Assembly (NCBI GenBank): GCA_963815185.1
Contig: CAWFGC010000004.1
Span: 1 to 64,000 of the forward strand
Length of the DNA stretch: 64,000 nt
Source: SHZL01 sp963815185
Lineage (GTDB): Bacteria > Pseudomonadota > Gammaproteobacteria > Xanthomonadales > SZUA-36
Reading direction: 5' to 3'
Each line of letters opens with the position of its first letter. Position 1 is the first letter of the stretch. Below are positions 54,812 to 64,000 of this stretch, piece by piece. The notes beneath the pieces were generated by a model, which was given only the letters and a program-made list of their open reading frames with translations, did not search any database and was not told the DNA's origin. The position numbers and the translations under genes are program-made.

Positions 54812-54863
54812 CTTAATCGGGTTCAGGCCGGTGGTAGAGCTACAACCGGCTCACGCGGGCTGG

Positions 54864-55124
54864 TTACAGATTCTTGACGTGCCCGTTGAGCCGCGACTTA
54901 TGACGAGCGGCTTTGTTGGCCGGCATCAGGCCCTTGGCAACGGAACGGTCGATGGCAGGGACGGCGGCCTTGTAGGCGGCTTCAGCCGCGGCCTTGTCGC
55001 CGGCTTCGATCGCCTTCAAAACGCTCTTGATCGCGGTACGCACATGCGAACGCTGGCTGGCGTTGCTCAGCCGGTGCTTTTCTGACTGACGCGCGCGTTT
55101 GCGAGCTGATAAACTATTGGCCAA
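54864..55124 (-). CDS. rpsT: 30S ribosomal protein S20 with TTG start
   Basis: 86 residues, MANSLSARKRARQSEKHRL, the canonical S20 beginning when TTG 55124 is used. GGAG lies 7 bases upstream. E. coli rpsT also starts with TTG, linked to its autoregulation, so the same control may operate here. An ATG at 55148 would add an atypical extension (MKCYVEIT). It is convergent with obgE and divergent from murJ. Confidence 0.95.
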   Translation of the reverse strand: MANSLSARKRARQSEKHRLSNASQRSHVRTAIKSVLKAIEAGDKAAAEAAYKAAVPAIDRSVAKGLMPANKAARHKSRLNGHVKNL

Positions 55125-55214
55125 GGTAATCTCCACGTAACATTTCAAAAATCAAGCCGACTATTCTCGTATTTTCCAGCGGGCGGGTCAATCAATTCGG
55201 AGATTTGATTTCTC

Positions 55215-56774
55215 TTGAAACTTCTTAAGTCCACCTTGACGGTCGGTTCGGCCACCATTGTTTCAAGGTTGCTGGGGTTTGTCCGCGACGTCGTTTTTGC
55301 CCGTTATTTCGGCGCCGACGGCGCCACTGACGCATTTTTTCTCGCCTTCAAGATACCGAACTTCATGCGGCGCCTGTTCGCCGAAGGCTCCTTTTCACTG
55401 GCATTTGTGCCCATCCTTTCGGAAGTTCGTTCCAGTGGTGACCGGGCAGCGCTGCGGGACCTGGTCGACCATGTTTGCGGGACGCTGTTGGCCGTGTTGC
55501 TGGTCATCACCGCGGCCGGGCTTCTGGCAGCACCCGCTGTGCTGTCCGTTTTCGCGCCGGGCTGGCTGCTGCAAGGCCGGCCGGAGTTTTGGCTGTCGGC
55601 CGGGATGTTGCGTATCACCTTCCCTTATATCCTGCTGATTTCACTGACTGCGCTGTCGGGCGGGATTCTCAATACCTATGATCGTTTCCTGGTGCCGGCA
55701 CTGACTCCGGTGCTGCTCAACCTGTCCCTGATCGCCGCAGCCGTGCTGCTGTCGGCGCGCATGGAGGTGCCGGTCAAAGCGCTGGCCTGGGGCGTCCTGG
55801 CGGCCGGCTTCGCCCAATTGCTGATCCAGGTGCCGGCGCTGATGCATCTGGGCCTGATGCCGCGGCCGCGTTGGGGCTGGCGGCATTCCGGAGTGCGCCG
55901 GATTCTGCGGCTGATGATTCCCACCCTGGTCGGTTCGTCCGTGGCCCAGGTGAATCTGCTGGTGGACAGCGTACTGGCCACCTTCCTGGTCAGCGGCAGC
56001 GTCACCTGGCTGTATTACTCCGACCGTCTGATGGAATTTCCGCTGGGTGTATTTGGCGTGGCTTTGTCGACCGTGATTCTGCCCAACCTGTCGCGCAAGT
56101 ACGCGCTGCAGAGTACCGCTGCTTTCTCCGCAACGCTGGACTGGGCCCTGCGCCTGGCGCTGATTATCACCCTGCCGGCGGCGCTGGGGCTGACCGTGCT
56201 GGCTTCCCCCCTGCTGATCACCCTGTTCCAGTACCAGGCCTTTTTGCCGGATGATGTGGCCATGACCGCGCTCAGCCTGTCGGCCTATGCGCTCGGCTTG
56301 CCGGCCTTCATTGCGGTTAAAGTACTGGCGCCGGGCTTTTACGCCAGGCAGGATACCCGCAGCCCGATGCGGTTTGCGATCATTTCCATGGTCTCGAACA
56401 TGGTCCTCAATTTGCTGTTCGTCGGTGTGTTGCTGATGTGGCGGTTCAAGGGGCCGCACATGGGGCTGGCAATGGCGAGCACGGTGGCGGCCTATCTCAA
56501 TGCCTCCATGCTCTTTCGCGGCCTGCGCCGTCAGGGCGTATATCGTCCGGCGCCGGGTTGGTCACGCGTGCTGCTGGCTGTGGGGCTGGCCAGCGGCGTG
56601 ATGGTGGCGGCACTGCTATGGCAGCATGGAACGCAGGATCAGTGGCTGCTGGCGCCGGCAACAGAACGCGCCCGCATGCTGGCCAAACTGGTCATAGGCG
56701 GCAGCCTGCTTTATCTCGTGGCCCTGTTCAGCGCAGGCCTGCGCAAGCATCACCTGGAGCAAGGTGGGGTATAA
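55215..56774 (+). CDS. murJ: Lipid II flippase MurJ
   Basis: Flips lipid II across the inner membrane. The 519-residue polytopic protein (about 14 segments) starts at TTG 55215: KLLKSTLTVGSATIVSRLLG and FVRDVVFARYFGADGATDAF (essential charged residues) and NFMRRLFAEGSFSLAFVP, all family hallmarks. GGAG is 12 bases upstream, a long spacing. It is followed by ribF and ileS. Together with ispB and murL-murD2 the window is rich in cell-wall precursor functions. Confidence 0.94.
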   Translation: MKLLKSTLTVGSATIVSRLLGFVRDVVFARYFGADGATDAFFLAFKIPNFMRRLFAEGSFSLAFVPILSEVRSSGDRAALRDLVDHVCGTLLAVLLVITAAGLLAAPAVLSVFAPGWLLQGRPEFWLSAGMLRITFPYILLISLTALSGGILNTYDRFLVPALTPVLLNLSLIAAAVLLSARMEVPVKALAWGVLAAGFAQLLIQVPALMHLGLMPRPRWGWRHSGVRRILRLMIPTLVGSSVAQVNLLVDSVLATFLVSGSVTWLYYSDRLMEFPLGVFGVALSTVILPNLSRKYALQSTAAFSATLDWALRLALIITLPAALGLTVLASPLLITLFQYQAFLPDDVAMTALSLSAYALGLPAFIAVKVLAPGFYARQDTRSPMRFAIISMVSNMVLNLLFVGVLLMWRFKGPHMGLAMASTVAAYLNASMLFRGLRRQGVYRPAPGWSRVLLAVGLASGVMVAALLWQHGTQDQWLLAPATERARMLAKLVIGGSLLYLVALFSAGLRKHHLEQGGV

Positions 56775-56799
56775 TCCGCTGCTTTTTAATGGCGGCAGA

Positions 56800-57774
56800 A
56801 TGGGGTCAGAAGTGCAAGTCATCCGCAACAGGCCAGGTGGGTCACAGTCGGCACGGGGTGGCCGCTCGGTCGTGACCATCGGAAATTTCGATGGCATACA
56901 CCTGGGCCACCAGGCGCTGTTGCAGCGCTGCCATGACCTGGCCGCAGGCCGGGCGTCTACGGCAGTGGTCACATTCGAGCCGCTGCCGCAAGCCTTTTTC
57001 CAACCGCATGCGGCGCCGCCAAGGCTGTCCACGGTGTATCAGAAACTGGCGCTGCTGCAGACGCACGGTGTGCATTGGGTTTGGCTGATGCGCTTCGATC
57101 TGGCATTGTCGCAGTTGACCGCGCGGGAATTTGCGACCCAGGTACTGGTCACGGGACTGGCGGCTTCGCAGGTGGTGGTCGGAGCGGATTTTCGCTTTGG
57201 TCATCGCCGTGAAGGCGACGTGGAAAGCTTGCGTGGCCTGGGCCAGGAACTCGGCTTCGGTGTCGACATTGTGCCCGCGGTTTATCTGGCCACAGAGCGG
57301 ATTTCCAGCAGCGCGATCAGGCGCGCGCTGGCGGCGGGGGAATTTGCCCATGCCGCGGCGCTGCTGGGGCGGCCGTTCCGCATGGAAGGGCACGTGGTTC
57401 TGGGCCGGCAGTTGGGGCGTGAACTGGGTTACCCTACCGCCAATTTGCGCATACGCACGCCGCCCAGTGCGGTGCAGGGGATTTTCGCCGTATTCGCCCG
57501 CAGCCTGGAACCGGGGAGTAACGCAAAGCCTGCCTGGTTGCCCGCGGTGTGCAGTATTGGACTGAGGCCGACCATCGGCGGCACCGAACCCTTGCTGGAG
57601 GTGCATTTTTTTGATTTTAACGGTGACCTGTACGGTCAGCGCCTCGAAGTCGAATTTGTGGCAAAGTTACGGGATGAGTCCCATTTTGCAAACATAGAGC
57701 AATTGGTGGCGCAGATGCGCCGTGACGAAGCAGCAGCCAGAGCCATCCTGGCGCGATCGGAACGGCCCGCCTGA
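56800..57774 (+). CDS. ribF: Bifunctional riboflavin kinase/FMN adenylyltransferase
   Basis: Makes FMN and FAD. About 324 residues. The adenylyltransferase domain has SVVTIGNFDGIHLGHQALL and ATERISSSAIRRALAAGEF; the kinase domain has GRELGYPTANLRI and PAVCSIGLRPTIGG then EVHFFDFNGDLYGQ. ATG 56800 or GTG 56812 are both possible starts; codons before 56800 read through the murJ end. It ends 23 bases before the ileS start. Confidence 0.93.
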   Translation: MGSEVQVIRNRPGGSQSARGGRSVVTIGNFDGIHLGHQALLQRCHDLAAGRASTAVVTFEPLPQAFFQPHAAPPRLSTVYQKLALLQTHGVHWVWLMRFDLALSQLTAREFATQVLVTGLAASQVVVGADFRFGHRREGDVESLRGLGQELGFGVDIVPAVYLATERISSSAIRRALAAGEFAHAAALLGRPFRMEGHVVLGRQLGRELGYPTANLRIRTPPSAVQGIFAVFARSLEPGSNAKPAWLPAVCSIGLRPTIGGTEPLLEVHFFDFNGDLYGQRLEVEFVAKLRDESHFANIEQLVAQMRRDEAAARAILARSERPA

Positions 57775-57797
57775 GCAGCGTGGAAAAGCAAAACAAT

Positions 57798-60618
57798 ATG
57801 GAATACAAGGATACGATCAATCTGCCGAAGACGGATTTTGCGATGAAGGCCAATCTGGCCAATCGCGAACCGGCGATGATAGAGGCCTGGGAGCGCATGG
57901 GGCTGTACGCGAAAATCCAGCAGGAAACGGCCGACCGGCCGCTGTGGATCTTGCACGACGGCCCGCCATATGCCAATGGCGACATTCATATCGGACATGC
58001 CATCAACAAGATTCTGAAAGACATCGTGGTCAAGTCCCGGTTGCTGGCGGGTTTTTGTTCACCCTATGTGCCAGGCTGGGATTGCCACGGCCTGCCGATC
58101 GAGCTGCAGGTGGAGAAGAAGTACGGCAAGGTGGGGCAGAAGCTGGATGCCGCGGCCTTTCGCGCCCAATGCCGTGATTACGCCGAAAAGCAGATCGAAT
58201 TGCAGAAGAGCGGATTCCGCCGCATGGGCGTTTTGGGCGACTGGGACAACCCCTACAGCACCAAGGCCTTTCATTACGAAGCCAACATGATCCGGGCACT
58301 GGCGTCGATCATCGAAGCCGGCCACCTGATGCAAGGAGCCAAACCCGTGCACTGGTGTTTCGACTGCGGCTCGGCCCTGGCCGAGGCCGAAATCGAATAC
58401 CAGGACAAGACCTCACCGGCGATCGATGTCTTGTTTCGTGCAGCGGACCCGGCCGCGCTGTTTGCCGTGTTCGGTGTCGCGCAAAGCGCCGGCGAAGCCG
58501 GTATTCCGATCTGGACCACCACGCCCTGGACCCTGCCGGCCAACGAGGCGGTGGCCGTGCATGCCGAACTGGATTACGTATTGGTGTCCGCGCAGCAGCA
58601 TGGCGCGCCGGTGACACTGGTGCTGGCGGCCGATTTGCTGGAGCGCGTGGTTGCCCGGCTGGGACTGGAACAGGTGCGCACGCTGGCGACGGTGCCCGGG
58701 GCCAGGCTGGAGCACCTGCGTTTGCGGCATCCGTTCTATCAGCGGGACGTGCCGGTGATTCTGGGCGAGCACGTCACCACCGATGCCGGCACCGGCGCGG
58801 TACACACGGCTCCCGGGCATGGCGAGGAGGACTTTCATGTCGGGCTAAAGTACGACCTGCCGGTCACCAACCCGGTGGGTGGCGACGGGCGTTACCTGGA
58901 AGACACCGAGTTGTTTGCCGGTCAGTGGCGTGTGGAGAGCCAACGAAAACATCATCCAGGTGATGCACACCAACGGCACCTTGCTGTTCAACGAAGCCTT
59001 CGAGCACAGTTACCCGCATTGCTGGCGGCATAAAACGCCGACCGCGTTCCGCGTCACACCGCAGTGGTTTATCAGCATGGACCAGGCCGGTCTGCGCGAA
59101 AACGCGATCGAGGCCATTGCCGCTGTGCGCTGGGTACCGGGCTGGGGCGAGGAGCGCATCAAGGGCATGGTGCAAAACCGCCCGGACTGGTGCATTTCGC
59201 GCCAGCGCACCTGGGGCGTGCCGATCACCTTGTTCGTAGATCGTTCGAGCGGCGAACTGCACCCCGATACGATCGGCCTGATGCAACAGGTTGCCGGCAC
59301 TGGTGGAGCGGGAGGGCGTGGATTGCTGGTACCGGGATGATATCCAGCAACGGCTGGGGATCGACGCGGACACCTGGGAACCCGTCACCGACATCCTCGA
59401 TGTCTGGTTCGATTCGGGCGTGACGCATCGCTGTGTGCTGGATGAGCGCGACGAACTGCAGCGTCCTGCCGAGATATACCTGGAGGGTTCGGACCAGCAT
59501 CGCGGCTGGTTCCAGAGCTCCTTGCTGACCTCGGTGGCGATGCACGGCCAGGCGCCCTACCGGCAGGTACTGACCCACGGCTTCGTGGTCGATGCGGACG
59601 GCCGCAAGATGTCCAAGTCCCTGGGTAACGTGGTGGCGCCGGTCAAGGTGATGAATACCCTGGGCGCGGATGTAATGCGCCTGTGGGTCGCGGCGGCGGA
59701 TTACCGCGGCGAGATGAGCGTTTCGGATGAAATTCTCAAGCGTGTGGCGGACGCTTACCGGCGCATTCGCAATACCGCGCGGTTTCTGTTGGGCAACCTG
59801 GACGGTTTCCAGCCGGATCAGATCCTGCGCGGCGGATGCATTATTGCCGCTGGATCGCTGGGCGGTGGATTGCGCGGCGCAACTGCAGTCTGAAGTGGAA
59901 CAGGCTTACTCCGATTATCAGTTCCTGCAGATCTACCAGAAAGTGCATCATTTCTGCGCCTTCGATATGGGCGCTTTTTACCTGGACATAATCAAGGACC
60001 GGCTTTACACCACCGGCGGCCGACAGCCTGCCGCGCCGCTCGGCGCAGGCGGCCATGTACCACATACTCGAGGCGCTGGTGCGCTGGATCGCCCCGGTGC
60101 TGAGTTTTACCGCCGAAGAAATCCATACCCATGTGCCGGGGCAGCGCAGCGCCAGCATTTTCCTCGAGACCTGGTACGACGGCCTGTTTCCACTGGATCA
60201 GGGCGAACAGGGCCGCAACCGCTGGCAGCGCATCATCGAGGTGCGCGAAGCGGTAAGCAAATCCGTCGAGCAAGTGCGCCGCGCTGGCAAGGCAGGTTCA
60301 TCACTGGCCGTTGAGGTCGATCTGTGGCTGGACGGCGAATTGAAACAGGCCATCGACTGGCTGGGCGATGAGTTGCGCTTTGTCCTCATTACCTCCGAAG
60401 CCCGCGTGCACGAACTGACCGCGGCGCCGCAGGATGCCGAACGTGTGCGTCTGGAACAGGGCGAGATCGCGCTCAAGGTGACACCGTCCGAGAACCCCAA
60501 ATGCGTGCGCTGCTGGCATTACCGCGCCGATGTCGGCTCGCATCCGGAACATCCTGAACTCTGCGGCCGCTGCGTGGAAAACGTCAGTGGCGCGGGCGAG
60601 ACCCGGCGGGTGGCCTGA
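57798..60618 (+). CDS. ileS: Isoleucyl-tRNA synthetase, four frameshifts
   Basis: Charges tRNA-Ile. Corrected length about 940 residues. Class I signatures HIGH in DGPPYANGDIHIGHAINK and KMSKS in DADGRKMSKSLGNV. Editing domain (WTTTPWTLPANEAVAVHAEL, DAGTGAVHTAPGHGEEDF) and the C-terminal zinc motif CVRCW...CGRC. Frame changes near 58928 (extra C before VWRANENI), 59294, 59829 and 60016. Similarity is unbroken, so sequencing indels are likely. ATG 57798 gives MEYKDTINLPKTDFAMKANL; the longer GTG start is doubtful. Confidence 0.95.
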
Positions 60619-60620
60619 TA

Positions 60621-61175
60621 TGACTGCGGCGGAAAACATTCCCTTGAATGGCAAGAAGACTTCGCGGCTGCGCCGTCTGCCCGCGCCTTATTCCTGGATG
60701 TGGTTTCTGGTTTCCGGCGCGGTGATCTGGGCCGACATGGTCACCAAGCAGTGGGCCAGCGAGGTGCTGACCTTGTACCGGCCGCACGAACTGCTGTCCT
60801 GGCTGAGCATGACGCTGGCGCATAATTACGGCGCCGCGTTCAGTTTCTTGAGCGATGCCGGCGGCTGGCAGCGCTGGTTGTTCACGGTGCTGGCCGGGAC
60901 GGTCAGTATCGGTCTGATCATTTGGGTTGTTGCGTTTGCCCCGGCGCGAATGGCTGACGGGCCTGGCCCTGGCGCTGATCATTGGCGGCGCCCTGGGCAA
61001 TCTTGCGGATCGCGTGCAATTGGGTTACGTGATCGATTTCGTCGACGTGCATTACGGCGCCTGGCATTGGCCGGCATTCAATGTAGCGGACTCCGCCATT
61101 AGCTGCGGCGTGGCCTTGCTGCTGTTGGACGCGGTGCGCCAGGTCGTGCGCAACTACAGGAAGGATAAGGCCTGA
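60621..61175 (+). CDS. lspA: Lipoprotein signal peptidase, one frameshift
   Basis: Cleaves diacylated prolipoproteins in the inner membrane. The corrected protein has about 184 residues, with helices WMWFLVSGAVIWADMV and LTGLALALIIGGALGNLADR, the catalytic aspartates in GGALGNLADR and NVADSAISCG. An extra T near 60926 shifts the frame after GLIIWV into LRLPRREW. ATG 60621 is just after the ileS stop; the end overlaps ispH by one base. Confidence 0.92.
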
Positions 61176-62136
61176 TGGATATCCTGCTGGCCAATCCACG
61201 CGGATTTTGTGCCGGAGTGGACCGCGCCATCGACATCGTCGAGCGCGCCCTGCACTTGTTCGGCGCGCCGATCTATGTGCGTCACGAAGTGGTGCATAAC
61301 CGTTTCGTGGTCGACCGCTTGCGCCAGGCCGGGGCGATTTTTGTCGACGAACTGGACGAGGTGCCGGACAACGCCACGGTGATCTTCAGCGCGCATGGTG
61401 TTTCCAAGGCCGTGCGGCAGGCAGGGCGGAGGCGCGGTCTGAGGGTTTTCGATGCAACCTGCCCGTTGGTGACCAAGGTGCACATGGAAGTCGCACGCCA
61501 TTGCAAGGCGGGACGCGAAGCGGTCTTGATTGGCCATGCCGGCCATCCCGAAGTGGAGGGAACGCTGGGCCAGTGGCTGCGGCATCCGCCCCGGGGAAAC
61601 CGCATCTACCTGGTGGAAACACCCGGAAGATGTGGCGGCGCTGCAACCCAGGTATCCGCAGGATATGGCCTATGTCACGCAGACCACCTTGTCGGTGGAC
61701 GATACCAAGGCGATCATCCGCGCGCTGCAGGCGCGCTTTCCGGGCATCATCGGCCCCCGCCATGATGACATTTGCTATGCCACACAGAATCGCCAGGACG
61801 CGGTCAATGCTCTGGCCAGCCGGGTGCAGTTGCTGCTGGTGGTCGGCTCGGTCAACAGTTCGAATTCGAACCGCCTGCGTGAACTGGCGGAAAAGCGCGG
61901 CGTGCCGGCCTACCTGATCGATGGCGCGGCGGACATTCGCGACGAATGGCTGGAAGGAATCTCCGCCGTTGGCGTGACGGCCGGTGCGTCCGCCCCGGAA
62001 AGCCTGGTGCGGGAAGTGATTGCCTGCCTGCAGGGCAAAGGGCGGGAAACTGCTGGAAGAACTCAAGGGCATACCGGAGAACATGGTGTTTGCCTTGCCC
62101 AAGGGGCTGCGCGCCCATCTGGTCGACCCGGGCTAA
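61175..62136 (+). CDS. ispH: 4-hydroxy-3-methylbut-2-enyl diphosphate reductase, two frameshifts
   Basis: Last step of the MEP isoprenoid pathway, an [4Fe-4S] enzyme. About 320 residues. NPRGFCAGVDRAIDIVERAL, SAHGVSKAVR, FDATCPLVTKVHMEVA and SVNSSNSNRLRELA are diagnostic. Frame changes near 61624 (LVETP then EDVAALQPRYPQ) and near 62041 (QGKG then GKLLEELKGIPENM). It ends LVDPG at 62136. It overlaps lspA by one base and meets pilE head-on. Confidence 0.93.
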
Positions 62137-62158
62137 GCCACCGCATCAGGGGCTCAAA

Positions 62159-62604
62159 TCACCTTCCTTCCCAGCAGCGGCGCAAAATAACCGCCGGCCC
62201 GCTGATGCCGCGGGCACCGGATTGGTCCAGGCTGAGACTGCCGCAGGGGTCGCCGCGCTGCGCCTGCAGCGGTTCAGCGATCACGGTAAACGTATTGGCT
62301 GCCGTGCTTGCAGCCGGCTCGAAGCGGATTTGATAGTTTTCCGCATCATGGTTTTCCCGGCAGCGGTTGGTGTCATAGCGAAATTCATTGGCGTAAATGC
62401 GTTCCTGGCAGGTGGCGGCGGCCAGCAGGGCCTCGATGGCGGTACTGCGCCGGGCGCGCAGCAGGTAGTGCTGATAGCCGTGGAATCGCCAGGCTCAGTC
62501 AGAATCGCCACCAGCGCGCAAACCATCATCAGTTCCAGCACGGTGAATGCGCGGCAGCCACGTCTGCAACGCCGGCTAGACCTGGCGCGCAATCCCGGGT
62601 TCAT
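62159..62604 (-). CDS. pilE: Type IV pilin-like minor pilin PilE, one frameshift
   Basis: An assembly or tip-associated type IV pilus subunit. The N-terminal hydrophobic spine CRAFTVLELMMVCALVAIL is preceded by a basic leader (RRGCRA), resembling a class III prepilin processed before the aromatic residue. A frame change near 62497 leads to WRFHGYQHYLLRARRSTAIE and the C-terminal PCGSLSLDQSGARGISG and RRCWEGR, with Cys pairs typical of PilE minor pilins. The start ATG 62604 overlaps the pilX stop as ATGA. In Pseudomonas, pilY1/pilY2 lie between pilX and pilE, and they are absent here. Confidence 0.85.
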
Positions 62605-63281
62605 CGCCGCTGACGCCAGGCCATCAGCCCACAGTCATACCAGGGCTTGAACGGGGTGCAGAAACCGCTGCTGCCTGTTGCCGGGCCGGGTGGTGCCCCG
62701 CTCAGCCAGGGGCGGGCGATGATGGCCTCGCTGACGGCAACTGCGGCCGGACCCCGGCCCACACCGCGGCCCAGTATCCGGTAGTAGCCAATGCCCTGCA
62801 GCAGTGGTGCATCGGCTGCGGCGGGTGCCGACGCCAGATCTTCGAAATGCAGTTCTTCAATGAGGAACCGGGGCGGTTCCGAACTGAAGCTCCATGGCTC
62901 GCCCGTGGGAATTCCGCTGACCGGGTCTACGCCGCTTTCAAGCGCCTGGTTACGCCACCAGGAAGCGTCCTCCAATTCCGGCTGGGGCGGCACTTCCGAC
63001 TGCGGCCGGATCACGCGGTTCAGTGGGGGGCTGAAACAGTCCTGCAGGCAACCGGGAATGCGCTCATCGTGTGCAATACCGAACAGAATGGCCTCGCCCT
63101 GCGTAACCGCCACGGCCGCAGCGCGGCGGGCCTGTTGGCCATCGCAGTAATTGCCCGCCATGCGTTGTTGCAGCAGCATGCTGCCACTTGCAACCAGCGC
63201 CAGCAGGCTGATGGCCGCCAGCAGCACCAGTCCGGCCAGCAGCGCGATGCCCCGCTGCCTGTTATGCTCCGACGGCCTCAT
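62601..63281 (-). CDS. pilX: Minor pilin PilX
   Basis: 226 residues. The N-terminal segment QRGIALLAGLVLLAAISLLA is a prepilin-type helix with basic leader (RPSEHNR). The following part is acidic with cysteine pairs (CLQDC), and PWYDCGLMAWRQRR is near the C-terminus. Minor pilins prime pilus assembly and help present adhesion or DNA-uptake factors. It starts at 63281 overlapping the pilW stop (ATGA) and ends overlapping pilE, so pilW-pilX-pilE is one operon. No pilY1 is present after it. Confidence 0.86.
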   Translation of the reverse strand: MRPSEHNRQRGIALLAGLVLLAAISLLALVASGSMLLQQRMAGNYCDGQQARRAAAVAVTQGEAILFGIAHDERIPGCLQDCFSPPLNRVIRPQSEVPPQPELEDASWWRNQALESGVDPVSGIPTGEPWSFSSEPPRFLIEELHFEDLASAPAAADAPLLQGIGYYRILGRGVGRGPAAVAVSEAIIARPWLSGAPPGPATGSSGFCTPFKPWYDCGLMAWRQRR

Positions 63282-64000
63282 TGTCTGCGGCCGCGAAAGC
63301 TGTGCACGTAGGTGAATACGCGCCGCAATTTGCCGTCGGCCGGCGCCTCCATGACGTGGTCCAGCACGTTGAAGGTCCGGCGGGAAGGTTCCGTGACGGC
63401 TTCGCTGCTGCCCAGCAGCAGCGCCAACTCCAGCCCCAGCACCCGTCCCTCGTCCAGCCAGCCGCCACCCGGGACCCAGCGGTCCGCCGCACCGTCGCCA
63501 TCCACATCCTCGGCATACAGCGCCTGGAAGGCGTCGACATTTTGCACCAGGCCTTGCCGCCGCAACTGGGTGACGAACGTGTCGGCGCTGGCGCCATAAC
63601 GGCAGGTATGAATGAGGTTGCCGGCGGTGTTCAGTTCAAGGACGGATTCCTTGAGAAAGAAGCGGGGCTGGCCGGCGTCATCGGTGACCGGGTTCGCATG
63701 GTCAAAACAATTGCGCTCGGACCAGGTGCGTACGGCCAAGCGATCGCCGTCACGGCTGACATTGTCCCCGGTCTCGGCCGTCAGACCCACCGCAGCGGTG
63801 GGTTCGGACCATGGCTGCGGTGTAAAGGCGGACTGGCGCAGAATGCCGCCGAGACTGTCGATGGCAAAACGCCCGCTATCCTGCACTTCCGCCAGGGCTT
63901 CCTGCAGGCGAAAACTGCTGCGCGCGTCGGCTGCAATCTGCACCAGCCCGGTTAAGAGCACCGCGGCAATCAGCAGCGCGATGACCAGTTCCACCAGCGT
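63278..64000 (-). CDS. pilW: Minor pilin PilW, 5' end beyond window
   Basis: A minor type IV pilin, cut by the right edge. Visible: TLVELVIALLIAAVLLTGLV, the prepilin helix with the Glu at the fifth position; its leader lies off the window, and a GTG within it (63994) is not the real start. The rest is a soluble domain with LQEALAEVQDSGRFAIDSLG, a common PilW element. Cysteines at CFDHAN and TCRYG may pair. It is the first gene seen of the minor pilin operon. Confidence 0.85.
   Translation of the reverse strand, partial: TLVELVIALLIAAVLLTGLVQIAADARSSFRLQEALAEVQDSGRFAIDSLGGILRQSAFTPQPWSEPTAAVGLTAETGDNVSRDGDRLAVRTWSERNCFDHANPVTDDAGQPRFFLKESVLELNTAGNLIHTCRYGASADTFVTQLRRQGLVQNVDAFQALYAEDVDGDGAADRWVPGGGWLDEGRVLGLELALLLGSSEAVTEPSRRTFNVLDHVMEAPADGKLRRVFTYVHSFRGRRQ

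Overview
The window looks like chromosomal DNA of a Gammaproteobacterium, probably an uncultured or environmental relative of the Xanthomonadales/Chromatiales side of the class. The evidence is the gene order ispB / uvrA / rplU-rpmA-obgE / rpsT / murJ-ribF-ileS-lspA-ispH next to minor type IV pilin genes, a pspABC operon with a sigma-54-type promoter, rmlBACD-manC, and a murL-murD2 pair, a peptidoglycan route first worked out in Xanthomonas. The species cannot be fixed from sequence reading alone.

Layout. 1-26 kb is accessory DNA: the 5' part of uup, a decayed hydrolase gene, a DUF2165 membrane protein, broken IS1182 and IS3 copies, and a surface-glycan or peptide-decoration block at 5.2-21.3 kb (sulfotransferase, HprK-like kinase, GT90 transferase, ABC exporter, nucleotidyltransferase-like protein, GT4-GH99-like fusion, Tat-exported molybdenum hydroxylase pair, phosphatase-superfamily protein, flippase-like protein, GT-C/TPR protein). 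Small secreted proteins, a lipoprotein-cytochrome, a CBS protein, an intact IS1595-family element and a decaying DUF222/HNH gene follow. 26.5-64 kb is mostly core: an EF-G paralogue, lysC-murL-murD2, a cyclophilin, ispB, an MFS transporter, ssb, dTDP-rhamnose and GDP-mannose sugar genes, the psp stress operon, an FKBP, a nudix enzyme, a rhodanese, enoyl-CoA hydratase, uvrA, ribosomal genes, obgE, murJ-ribF-ileS-lspA-ispH, and minor pilins running off the right edge.

How the genes fit together. lysC-murL-murD2 form an overlapping operon for aspartate-pathway entry and for adding D-Glu to peptidoglycan by ligation of L-Glu followed by epimerisation. murJ and ispB serve lipid-carrier and precursor traffic. 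rmlBACD and manC supply dTDP-rhamnose and GDP-mannose that the glycosyltransferases of the left half could use. pspABC guards the inner membrane.

Quality warning. About 25 single-base frameshifts lie in genes that should be intact and essential (uvrA about 8, ileS 4, ispH 2, manC 2, and one each in ssb, rmlD, obgE, lspA, lysC and others). Protein similarity continues unbroken across every one. I read these as assembly or sequencing indels, not biology; such genes are reported as single features with the break positions given.

Most notable signals: (1) the IS1595 element sits exactly inside a near-consensus LexA (SOS) box, its 8-bp target duplication being the box spacer; (2) the lysC-murL-murD2 operon; (3) a 182-bp near-palindrome between ppiB and ispB; (4) the unusual sulfotransferase/HprK/GT90/ABC/nucleotidyltransferase cassette; (5) a lipoprotein with 87-bp tandem repeats that is probably fused to a cytochrome c.
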